DNA of 26,545 nt. Origin: VGRW01 sp031396695 (GTDB lineage: Bacteria; Myxococcota_A; UBA9160; SZUA-336). The notes under the pieces are model-generated. The model saw only the letters and a program-made list of their open reading frames with translations. It was not told the DNA's origin and searched no databases. This document shows positions 19,781 to 26,545 of the stretch, one piece after another (the stretch's first letter is position 1; every line of letters starts with the position of its first letter). The DNA is taken from NCBI GenBank assembly GCA_031396695.1, contig JANNLG010000216.1, forward strand, positions 1 through 26,545, given 5' to 3'. The position numbers and the translations under genes are program-made.

Positions 19781-20205
19781 GCGCCGCGCACACCAGGGTG
19801 GAGAAGACGCCCACCGCGCCGGCACGCAAGCCCTCGGGCTTCCCGCTCGGCTTCTACCGCTACCGCAACTACACGCTCTTCGCGTTCACCGCGATCCCGA
19901 TGGCGATATCGCTTGCGTTCCTGGTCGCGGGCGTCGCCGCGCTCGGCCGCGGCGAGGAGGCCTGGACGGCGTGGCTCGCTGCGCAGTCGTCGCCGGCGTT
20001 GAACGCGCTGCACATCGTCTGCCTCTTGTTCACGCTCTACTTCGCGATCCGCTTCGGCTGGGTCGGACGCAAGATCGGCGCGGGCCGGATCGGCCCGGTT
20101 CCGCCGCCCCCGCTGCCGCTGCCGATCATGGGCGTTGCGCCGATCGGCGGCTTCGTCACGCTCTGGATCGTGCTGCTCGTAATCCTGGGAGGGTGGCTCG
20201 CGTGA
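19777..20205 (+). CDS. frdC: Fumarate reductase membrane anchor subunit C
   Basis: A 142-aa membrane protein with three hydrophobic helices at about residues 35-53, 71-90 and 117-140. The alignment anchor is FPLGFYRYRNYTLFAFTAIPM, which lines up by eye with the FYRFYMLREGTAVP segment of E. coli FrdC; GRGEEAWTAWL lines up with the EAW segment after helix 1. Two residues used at the E. coli quinol site seem replaced: Glu29 by Ala and His82 by Phe. A Pro-rich loop (PVPPPPLPLP) separates helices 2 and 3. It overlaps frdB (ATGA) and frdD (GTGA), so the four subunits are translationally coupled. Like E. coli FrdC it shows no clear heme ligand pattern. Confidence 0.85.
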   Translation: MSAAHTRVEKTPTAPARKPSGFPLGFYRYRNYTLFAFTAIPMAISLAFLVAGVAALGRGEEAWTAWLAAQSSPALNALHIVCLLFTLYFAIRFGWVGRKIGAGRIGPVPPPPLPLPIMGVAPIGGFVTLWIVLLVILGGWLA

Positions 20206-20555
20206 AGCTGATCCACAAACTCGAGCCGCTCTGGTGGATTCTGTTCGGGGCGGGTGGCTTCGTGATCGGGTTCGTGCTGCCGGCGCTGATCCTGGGCGTG
20301 CTCCTGCTCGGCGATTCGAGCGTGATGTCCGACGGACTCTCCTACCCGCGCGCGCTGCGCCTGGCGTTGCATCCGCTCGGCAAGCTGTTCCTGATCGTCG
20401 TGCCGACGCTCGGCTTCTGGCACTGCGCGCACCACGTCCGCCACCTGATGCTCGACCTGTTCGGCCACGCGTCCGCGCCGCTCGGAGCCTACGGCGGCTA
20501 CGGCCTCGCGCTCCTCGGCACGATCGCGACCGTCTCGGCGGTGCTAGCGCTCTAG
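20202..20555 (+). CDS. frdD: Fumarate reductase membrane anchor subunit D
   Basis: A 117-aa anchor with three helices, nearly the same length as E. coli FrdD (119). EPLWWILFGAGGFVIGFVLPA matches the N-terminal EPVFWGLFGAGG segment and keeps the Trp of the quinol site. LSYPRALRLALHPLGKLFLI and the His-rich FWHCAHHVRHLMLDL match the second-helix region. The start GTG 20202 overlaps the frdC stop; a GGGAGGG site lies about 8 bases upstream. This subunit makes the FrdABCD (4-subunit, E. coli-like) assignment firm against SdhC/SdhD types, though such complexes may oxidise succinate in aerobic hosts. Confidence 0.9.
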   Translation: MKLIHKLEPLWWILFGAGGFVIGFVLPALILGVLLLGDSSVMSDGLSYPRALRLALHPLGKLFLIVVPTLGFWHCAHHVRHLMLDLFGHASAPLGAYGGYGLALLGTIATVSAVLAL

Positions 20556-20611
20556 AGCTCCGGCAAGGGGGCGTTCTGTAACCCTCCTTATCGGTCTAGA
20601 AGTGGGCGCCT

Positions 20612-20630
20612 GAGGCGACGATCGCGCCTC
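20612..20630. repeat. Small inverted repeat after frdD
   Basis: GAGGCG (20612-20617) and CGCCTC (20625-20630) flank 7 bases. There is no T-run. It lies in the 82-base stretch between frdD and the ftsH remnant, which holds nothing else I recognise, and may mark the left edge of the accessory island. Confidence 0.25.
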
Positions 20631-20637
20631 TGAGGCC

Positions 20638-21087
20638 GTGCTTGCAGTGCTCCTCGTCGGACGCGCGGCCGAGCAAGTGGTCTTCGACCACATATCCACG
20701 GGTGCCGCGGATGATCTCGGGAAAGCGACGGATATCGCGCGCTCGATGGCCATGCACTACGCGATGGTGCCCGAGCTGGGAAACGTCGCCTACGACACGG
20801 AGCCGGGGCCGCTCCCCGGGCTCGGGGGCAGCAGCTTCTCACGCCGCGCCTACAGTGAAGTAACCGCGCGAGAGATCGACTCGGCCATCAGAGCCATCGT
20901 CGATAAAGCGTTCGAACGAACACGCGCGATTCTGATTGAAAATCGCGCCACGCTCGGAGCCGGCGCAGCGCGCCTGCTCGATAAGGAGACGCTGGTCGAA
21001 CCAGAGCTCAGCGAAATCTTCGCATCGGTCAGGCTGCCCGACGAGCACACCTCGAGCAGCGATGCCCGCGCGCCGCATGTGCACTGA
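20638..21087 (+). pseudogene. C-terminal remnant of an FtsH-type metalloprotease
   Basis: About 149 residues match only the end of the M41 peptidase domain of FtsH. LVGRAAEQVVFDHISTGAADDL corresponds to the usual GGRAAEE...STGAxxDL and keeps the third zinc ligand (Asp). TDIARSMAMHYAMVPELGNVAY and the closing helices AIVDKAFERTRAILIENRATL also match. The whole membrane/AAA part and the HEXXH zinc motif are missing. A stop codon stands in frame at 20611, with no FtsH-like sequence before the break. GTG 20638 is only the first possible start. It could not be an active protease alone, so it is most likely a gene fragment left by a rearrangement. Confidence 0.8.
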
Positions 21088-21101
21088 GCACTGAGCACGC
21101 G

Positions 21102-23912
21102 ATGAGCAATGATCGAGCGCGCGCCAGTGTACACGCACGAGCCGAGCAACTTATGCTGCGCTCCAGCATGCAGAACGAACAGCGTCGCTCGCAGCAAGCC
21201 GGGCTCGATGACGAGCACCGCTGGCATGCCCTGCACGTCGACGACGCAGCGGCGACGCTGCAGTCGAACCTCGAGCTAGGGCTGTCCGAGGAGCATGCTG
21301 CCGAGCGGCTGGCGCGCTTCGGTCCCAATGTGCTGCCCGAGCATGCGCGTCGATCGCTTGCGATGGTGGTCCTGCACCAGTTCCGCAGCCCGCTGATCTA
21401 CTTGCTGCTGGTCGCGGCTCTGATCGCGCTCTTGCTCGGCGAGATCAGTGATGCCCTGGTCATCTTCGTGGTCGTGCTCTTGAACGCGGCGATCGGTGCG
21501 CTGCAGGAAGGGCGCGCCGAGAGCTCGATGCAGGCACTACGGCGCCTCGCCAGTCACAAGGCACGCGTTTTGCGCAGCGGTCATGAGCAACCGATCGACG
21601 CGAGCGACCTTGTGCCGGGCGATCTCCTGCTCCTTGCCGCAGGTGATGCGGTCGCTGCTGACGCGCGTTTGGTGCACGGCGCGGCGCTGCAGATCGCAGA
21701 GGCGGGCTTGACCGGAGAATCCGTGCCCGCAGTCAAAGACCCGGCTGCGCTCGCGCCCGACACGTTGCTGGCCGATCGCAGCAACATGGTGCACGCCGGC
21801 ACGCACGTGACCGCAGGCCGCGCGCGTGCGCTGGTGGTCGCGACGGGCCTCGGCACCGAGCTCGGGCGCATCGCGACGCTGGCCAGCGCCACGCTCGAGC
21901 CGCAGACCCCACTCGAGCGGCGCGTCGCCGAGTTCGGTCGCTACGTGATCATCGCGGCCCTCGTGGTCTTCGTGCTCATGCTGGGGATCGGATTGCTGCG
22001 CGGTCTCGGTTTCGCCCAGGTGTTCATGCTGGCGGTCAGCACGCTGGTCGGCATGGTTCCCGAAGGCTTGCCCGTGGCGATGACGATCGCGCTGGCGATC
22101 GGCGTGCAGCGCATGGCTGCGCGCAACACAGTGGTTCGTCGGCTGTCCGCGGTGGAGACGCTGGGCTCGACCACGTTGATCTGCACCGACAAGACCGGCA
22201 CGCTCACCCGCAACGAGATGACCGTGACCGCGCTCGCACTGCCGGACGCGCGTGAGGTCTCGATCAGCGGCGTCGGCTACGAGCCTATCGGCGAGCTGCG
22301 CACCGACGGCAGCGAGCTCGACGCCGGCAGCAACGACGCCGTGCGCGAGCTGCTGCAAGCCGCGGTGCTCTGTAACGATTCGCAGCTCGGTGGGCCCGAT
22401 GCGCTGGACGCGCGCTGGAAGCCGCTGGGCGATCCCACGGAAGTGGCGCTGCTCACGGTGGCCATCAAGGCGGGGCTCTTGCCTGCGGAGCTGCGCGCGC
22501 GCTTCGTGCGCCGTGCGGAGCTGCCCTTCGACGCTACGACCAAGATGATGGCGACTCAGCACGACTCGCCGGATGGCTGCTTCGTGGTCATCAAGGGCGC
22601 GCCCGAGCTGGTGTTCGAGCTGTGCAGCAGCGCGCCTGGAGCGGGCCAGCAGAACGAGCAGAGCACCCGCGCACGCGAGCAGCTGCGGGCCAGCGCGCAT
22701 GCGATGGCAGAACGAGCCCTGCGCGTGCTGGCGATTGCAATCGTGCGTGGAGGCGAGATCGACGGCCACGCGGGCTATGCAGCGTTCGCAGGGCGCGCGA
22801 GTCTGTTGGGCCTGATCGGCCAGCTCGATCCTCCGCGTCCCGAGGTCGCCCGAGCCGTGGGTCAGTGCAGCGCCGCAGGCATCCGGACCGTGATGGTCAC
22901 GGGCGATCACAAGGCCACGGGCTTCGCGGTCGCAAGAACCCTGGGCATCGCGCGCCCAGGCGACATCGCGATCGATGGCCGCGAGCTCGAGCAGATGTCC
23001 GATGCGGAGCTCACTGGTCAACTCGATAGCATTGCCGTCTTCGCGCGCGTGCATCCGGCGCAGAAGCTGCGCATCGTCGAGGCTTACCAGAGACAGGGCC
23101 AAAGCGTGGCGATGACCGGCGACGGAGTGAACGACGCGCCCGCGCTGATGCGCGCGGACGTAGGCGTGGCGATGGGTGTGACCGGTACCGACGTGGCCAA
23201 GGACGCCGCGAAGATCGTCATCGCGGACGACAACTTCGCCACGCTGGTGGCTGCGATCGAGGAAGGACGTGTTGTCTATCGCAACATCAAGAAAGCGATC
23301 CTCTTGCTGTTCTCGACCTCCTTCGCCGAGGTCACGGTGCTGCTGCTGGCGCTGCTGCTCGGCTACCCGTTGCCCTTCCTGGCGGTGCAGATCCTGTGGA
23401 ACAACTTGGTCACCGAGGGACTGATCACCGTCAACTTGATCATGGAGCCAGCTGAAGGCGATGAAATGCAGCGCCCGCCCATCGCCACTGATGAGCCGCT
23501 GCTGACGCGCCCGTTGCTCACGCGGATCGCAGTGATGGTTCCGGCGATCGTGCTCTCGACGCTGGGTTGGTTCATCGTTCGCAGCGCGGCAGGCATCCCC
23601 GAAGCCCAGGTGCGCACCGAGACGTTCACGCTGCTTGCCATCTGTGAGTGGTACAACGTGCTCAACTGCCGCTCGGACACACGCTCGGCGCTCACGCTCG
23701 ACATCTTTCGCAACGTATGGCTGGTTGGTGGCCTCTTGTTGGGCAACCTGTTGCAGATCGCGGTGGTGTTCTGGGCGCCGCTTGCAAGCGTTCTGCATAC
23801 GGTGCCCTTTGGTTGGACCGAGGTGCTGGCGCTCGCCGCCGTAGGCAGCCTCGTGCTCTGGGTCGAAGAGCTGCGCAAGCTCGCGGTACGGCGGCGCATC
23901 CTGCGGACATGA
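21102..23912 (+). CDS. P-type cation-transporting ATPase (P2 type, Ca2+-ATPase-like)
   Basis: A 936-aa intact cation pump. The N-terminal regulatory domain begins near HRWHALHVDDAAATLQSNL. The first helices lie at ~85-130, the actuator loop carries AGLTGESVPA, and helix M4 carries PEGLPVAMT. The phosphorylation motif ICTDKTGTLT has Asp363. The nucleotide domain has KGAPELVFE, and the hinge GDGVNDAPAL is near residue 675. Six C-terminal helices follow. M6 reads LWNNLVTEG where Ca2+-ATPases have N-x-x-T-D, so ion selectivity is open. ATG 21102 is used; ATG 21168 is an alternative nearer the conserved start. The stop overlaps the next ATG, suggesting a former pump-exchanger operon. Confidence 0.92.
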   Translation: MSNDRARASVHARAEQLMLRSSMQNEQRRSQQAGLDDEHRWHALHVDDAAATLQSNLELGLSEEHAAERLARFGPNVLPEHARRSLAMVVLHQFRSPLIYLLLVAALIALLLGEISDALVIFVVVLLNAAIGALQEGRAESSMQALRRLASHKARVLRSGHEQPIDASDLVPGDLLLLAAGDAVAADARLVHGAALQIAEAGLTGESVPAVKDPAALAPDTLLADRSNMVHAGTHVTAGRARALVVATGLGTELGRIATLASATLEPQTPLERRVAEFGRYVIIAALVVFVLMLGIGLLRGLGFAQVFMLAVSTLVGMVPEGLPVAMTIALAIGVQRMAARNTVVRRLSAVETLGSTTLICTDKTGTLTRNEMTVTALALPDAREVSISGVGYEPIGELRTDGSELDAGSNDAVRELLQAAVLCNDSQLGGPDALDARWKPLGDPTEVALLTVAIKAGLLPAELRARFVRRAELPFDATTKMMATQHDSPDGCFVVIKGAPELVFELCSSAPGAGQQNEQSTRAREQLRASAHAMAERALRVLAIAIVRGGEIDGHAGYAAFAGRASLLGLIGQLDPPRPEVARAVGQCSAAGIRTVMVTGDHKATGFAVARTLGIARPGDIAIDGRELEQMSDAELTGQLDSIAVFARVHPAQKLRIVEAYQRQGQSVAMTGDGVNDAPALMRADVGVAMGVTGTDVAKDAAKIVIADDNFATLVAAIEEGRVVYRNIKKAILLLFSTSFAEVTVLLLALLLGYPLPFLAVQILWNNLVTEGLITVNLIMEPAEGDEMQRPPIATDEPLLTRPLLTRIAVMVPAIVLSTLGWFIVRSAAGIPEAQVRTETFTLLAICEWYNVLNCRSDTRSALTLDIFRNVWLVGGLLLGNLLQIAVVFWAPLASVLHTVPFGWTEVLALAAVGSLVLWVEELRKLAVRRRILRT

Positions 23913-24160
23913 CCCACGACCTCCTCCAGCTGGCAGGTGGCGGGCTCCTGCTGTACTTCGGGGCGGAGTGGCTGGTGGCAGGCGCGACTGCGCTTGCCCT
24001 CTCAGTGCGCGTTCGACAGATCATCGTCGGGCTCACGGTCGTGTGGACCATGAGAGCCGGCGCGCACGCGGCGGCGCGGGTACGCACGGGTCGGCAGCGG
24101 AGACCATCGGATCCGCGTCTCGCGATCGACAGGCGTGCGAGGAGTTCCCCGATCGGGTAG
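23909..24160 (+). pseudogene. Truncated Na+/Ca2+ exchanger (CaCA family), N-terminal remnant
   Basis: The first ~45 residues (MTHDLLQLAGGGLLLYFGAE, WLVAGATALALSVRVRQ, IIVGLTVV) match the first helix and start of the alpha-1 repeat of YrbG/CaCA exchangers. There IVGLTVVAFGTSAPE would be expected next. After VGLTVV (near base 24041) the match stops and the frame runs through Arg-rich non-homologous sequence to a stop at 24158. The essential GTSxPE motif is therefore lost. The start overlaps the P-type ATPase stop by 4 bases. The cut lies next to a broken IS91-family gene, so deletion or transposition is the likely cause. Confidence 0.75.
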
Positions 24161-24273
24161 ATGCGCGAGCTGAGCTGCGCGCGGTCGTGTCGTTGGGGTT
24201 GCCCACGCGATCGTTCCGCGGGGCACGCTGGCCGCGCGACGAGTCAGCCTTCGAGTGCTCCGTGAGTCGTCGG

Positions 24274-25491
24274 TCACCGCAGATCGCGGCGCGGCCGACC
24301 GCGGCGGGTGCGAGCACGCCGTGGTAGCGGAGACGGCCATCGGGTTGCGCTGCCAGCCGTGTGGTGGAAACGGCGGCCGAGCCACGTAGCGGCACAGCCG
24401 CTCAAGCGCTTGCGGTCCCGCGCGGGGACGGCCACGTTCGCGTGCAGGCTGACGCCGTTGATCATCGCGCAGCGCTTGCTTCGCGGCTGCTCGAGGTCGT
24501 CAGCAGCGACGCGGTCACCGAAACGCGCCACGCGCCGGCCGGCACGTGGGCCAGTCGCGGCGCGGTGCCGGATCGGTGCGGCGTAGAGTTCACCGAGCAC
24601 GCTGCAATCGCGGGCGAGCGGGTCCATCTCGTCGGGATTCCCCGCGAGCAGCCCGCGGCGCTCGAGCAGCCAGACCATGCGACGCGCGATCGAGGCGGCG
24701 ATCCGCTCGACTTCTGCGTCCGTCGGCGGAGGCAGGGCGCGAAATTTCGCTGAGCCATCGGCGGCGCTCAGGTAGACGCCGTCGAGGATCAGGGAGTGGA
24801 AGTGGACGTTCAGGTTGAGCGCGTCGCCGAAGCGTTGCACGAACGTGACGGCGCCGCAGCGGGCGACGCGAGCCTGCTCACCGAAGCGAGCGCGTGCGCG
24901 GCGCCGCAACGAGATGAAGACGCTGCGGATGAAGACGTTCAACGCCGCGCCGCATAGCTCAGCGTCGAAGGCGAGCCGGTAGCGGAGCGAGTGCGGAAGC
25001 GAGAGCACCCATTGGCGCACCTGCGCCTGGGGCAGGACGCGGTCGACCAGGTGCGCGGCGGTGTCGGCCATCCGTCGGCCCACGCAGGCCGGGCAGAAGC
25101 CGCGTCCCTTGCACGAGAACGCGACCAGCCGATCGAAGCCGCAGTCGGCGCAACGCGCGGGCACGAAGCCGTGGCAGAGCAGACCGCACTGCAGGTAGGC
25201 GCGCAGCTCGCGCTCGACGAAGCGCGGCACGACACGCTCGCGCTCGTGCGCGCGAGCGAGGTAGGTCTCGAGCTCGTCTCGAACGACCGAGTAGAGCGGC
25301 GTCTCTTCAGGCGTGCGCCGCGCGTACTGCGCGGGCTGCGTGTGCGGCGAAGCGCGTGACGCGACCGGAAGCACGGCGCATGCGACTGCCAGAGTGGTGC
25401 CACGGTGCCGAGGCAGATCTGCGCGCGCCGGATGAGTCAGTGAACGACTTCGGACGAATGCGTGGACGGCAGGCCTTGTCGCGCTGGCCAC
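24274..25491 (-). pseudogene. Broken IS91-family transposase
   Basis: The N-terminal and middle parts are recognisable: PRFVERELRAYLQCGLLCHGF, then the zinc finger CADCGF...CKGRGFCPACVGRRMADTAA, HLVDRVLPQAQVRQWVLSLP, and the HUH-type replicase motif NLNVHFHSLILDGVY. GVSLHANVAVPARDRKRL is the start of the C-terminal domain. After KRL (near 24408) the frame shifts: the expected LERLCRYVARPP lies one frame over. A second shift near 24350 leads to QPDGRLRY, fused directly to RYHGVLAPAA-like text by an internal deletion. The C-terminal end is missing. GTG 25491 is the upstream limit; the true start may be nearer 25360. The element's terminal ori/ter sequences were not identified. Confidence 0.85.
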
Positions 25492-25564
25492 CGCGGCACG
25501 GTCCGGGCATGGCCACTCGGGTCTGATCCGTCTGGCGACGCCGGACGAATACGGCGAACGCCTT

Positions 25565-26302
25565 CTAGTCCTTCGACAACTCCGCCAGAATCGCCGCGCG
25601 GTCGGCGTCGAGCGTGGGTGCGGGCGGGCGCGTGGTCTTGTCCTCGCGGCCGTCGAGCTTGATCGGGTTGCCGGGCATTTCGAGCCGGCCCGCGACCGGA
25701 TCGTCGACCGACACGATCATGTGTCGGGCGCGTACCTGCGGATCGGCCAGCACGCCGGCGATGTCGTGGATCGGGCCGCAGGGCACGCCGACTTGGGCGA
25801 GGAGTGCGAGCCAGTCGGCGGCGTCGCGCGCGGCCAGCCGCCTCTCGAGCTCCACACCGATCGCCTCGGCGTTGGCCACGCGCTCCTGCACGCCGACGAA
25901 GCGCGGATCAGCGATGAGCTCCGGCGCCTCGAGCACCTCGCACAGCTTGCGGAACATGCCGTCGTGGCCGGCCGCGATCACCAGATGCTTGTCGCGCGCG
26001 CGGAAGGCCGCGAACGGCGCGATCGAAGGGTGGCGCGCGCCGAGCGGCCCGGGCACGACGCCGGTCGCCGCGTAGCGCGCGATCGCGTTCTCGAGGATCG
26101 CGACCTGCGAGTCGAGCATGGCCACGTCGACGTGTCGGCCCAGGCCGGTGCGCGTGCGTTCCTGCAGCGCCGCGAGCACCCCGATCGCGCCGAACAGTCC
26201 CACGGTGATGTCGCCGATCGACGTGGCGACGCGCGGCGGCGGGCCGCCCGGCCAGCCGGTCAGGCTCATCACGCCGCCCATCGCCTGCACCACCATGTCG
26301 AA
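25565..26302 (-). CDS. Class III CoA-transferase (CaiB/BaiF family), C-terminal part
   Basis: About 245 residues of a family III CoA-transferase, which moves CoA between carboxylic acids through a covalent Asp intermediate. The text starts FDMVVQAMGGVMSLTGWPGG and continues with SIGDITVGLFGAIGVLAALQ, GRHVDVAMLDSQVAILENA, RHPSIAPFAAFRARDKHLVIAAG, and the late block VGVPCGPIHDI. The N-terminal ~150 residues with the catalytic Asp are missing. The frame stays open upstream to the window end, but residues before Phe (base 26302) are unlike the family, where P-G-Y/F-D is expected. It is either a truncated gene or cut by an assembly junction. Confidence 0.85.
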   Translation of the reverse strand, partial: FDMVVQAMGGVMSLTGWPGGPPPRVATSIGDITVGLFGAIGVLAALQERTRTGLGRHVDVAMLDSQVAILENAIARYAATGVVPGPLGARHPSIAPFAAFRARDKHLVIAAGHDGMFRKLCEVLEAPELIADPRFVGVQERVANAEAIGVELERRLAARDAADWLALLAQVGVPCGPIHDIAGVLADPQVRARHMIVSVDDPVAGRLEMPGNPIKLDGREDKTTRPPAPTLDADRAAILAELSKD

Positions 26303-26416
26303 GGCGGCGTGATGAGTCTGACCGGCTGGCCCGGCGGACCGCCGACGCGCGTCGGCACTTCGATCGGCGACATCACCGCGGGACTGTTCGGCGCGATCGG
26401 CGTGCTCGCCGCGCTG
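26165..26416. repeat. Near-palindrome: two inverted 114-bp copies of a CoA-transferase segment
   Basis: The left arm 26165-26278 and right arm 26303-26416 are inverted copies with 9 mismatches and no indels (about 92% identity), around a 24-base spacer. Six of the nine differences are synonymous in the shared frame. Confidence 0.9.
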
Positions 26417-26545
26417 CGGCGCCCGCTGCCGCTGGAAGGACGCGGGCTCGAGGCGAGCTGGGACGAGTTTCGCTCGTCGGTGCTCCCCTACCCCTGGGGC
26501 ACCGGCGTGCTGGCCAAGCACGGCTACGGCTGGGACGCGCTGCAC
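26303..26545 (+). pseudogene. CoA-transferase fragment fused to unidentified coding sequence
   Basis: In the plus frame of ATG 26312, GGVMSLTGWPGGPPTRVGTS and IGDITAGLFGAIGVLAAL repeat the class III CoA-transferase segment coded on the minus strand just before. After AAL (base 26416) the family text would read like ...RTGxGxxVDVxML, but the sequence instead reads RRPLPLEGRGLEASWDEF, then SSVLPYPWGTGVLAKHGYGW to the end of the window. That tail is open and looks like real coding sequence with typical codon use, but I do not recognise it. The piece is a fusion of two partial genes, by rearrangement or assembly error. Confidence 0.65.

Noticed and set aside
21537..23798. 753-aa minus-strand open frame
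   Set aside because: Antisense of the P-type ATPase; composition is low-complexity and no motif is recognisable.
25448..25557. CGGACGAAT repeated twice ~100 bases apart near the transposase start, as IS ends
   Set aside because: The repeats are short and direct, and IS91-family elements do not make target duplications or have matching inverted ends; likely chance.
26303..26545. Upstream minus-strand continuation of the CoA-transferase frame
   Set aside because: The frame stays open, but the residues before FDMVVQAMGG do not resemble the family, and the plus strand here codes a second CoA-transferase fragment.

Overview
The window is GC-rich chromosomal DNA from a bacterium of the former Deltaproteobacteria type (Myxococcota- or Binatota-like). 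This is inferred from the compact icd-mdh-sucC-sucD cluster, a Tgl-like TPR lipoprotein, a sigma-54 promoter and several small lipoproteins. No rRNA, tRNA or marker that would fix the phylum was recognised, and both ends cut through genes. The last ~250 bases look chimeric, which suggests a metagenomic contig.

Layout. (1) 1-357: the 3' part of a ThrH-type phosphatase. (2) 393-5529: a tight TCA-cycle operon, icd-mdh-sucC-sucD, with a PfkB-family kinase abutting sucD. (3) 5697-7618: an unrecognised 227-aa protein, a TPR lipoprotein and a membrane-anchored helix-turn-helix protein. (4) 7660-13164: mgtE (Mg2+ channel), recO, ppdK (pyruvate phosphate dikinase) and a small lipoprotein translationally coupled to ppdK. 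(5) 13250-14203: a regulatory block with repeated dyad sites, a textbook -24/-12 sigma-54 promoter, an ECF-like sigma factor and a 73-aa orphan protein. (6) 14228-16035: an isoprenylcysteine-methyltransferase-like membrane enzyme overlapping a kinase-like protein whose C-terminal half is an alpha/beta-hydrolase fold without its nucleophile. (7) 16032-17240, minus strand: a lipoprotein and a thioredoxin-fold isomerase. (8) 17323-20555: frdABCD, an E. coli-type fumarate reductase / succinate dehydrogenase with overlapping genes.

(9) 20556-25564 is a decayed accessory island. It holds a C-terminal ftsH fragment, an intact P-type cation ATPase, a Na+/Ca2+-exchanger gene cut after about 45 codons, and a multiply broken IS91-family transposase. 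(10) 25565-26545: the C-terminal part of a class III CoA-transferase on the minus strand, then at once an inverted 114-bp, ~92% identical piece of the same gene type on the plus strand, which runs into unrelated sequence.

Functionally, icd, mdh, sucCD and frdABCD cover much of the TCA cycle, and ppdK links pyruvate to PEP, so the core of the window is central carbon metabolism. The most unusual items are the sigma-54-controlled sigma factor, the kinase/pseudo-hydrolase fusion, the apparent loss of two quinol-site residues in FrdC, and the near-palindromic CoA-transferase junction. All identifications were made by eye from motifs and translated sequence; no database search was run.
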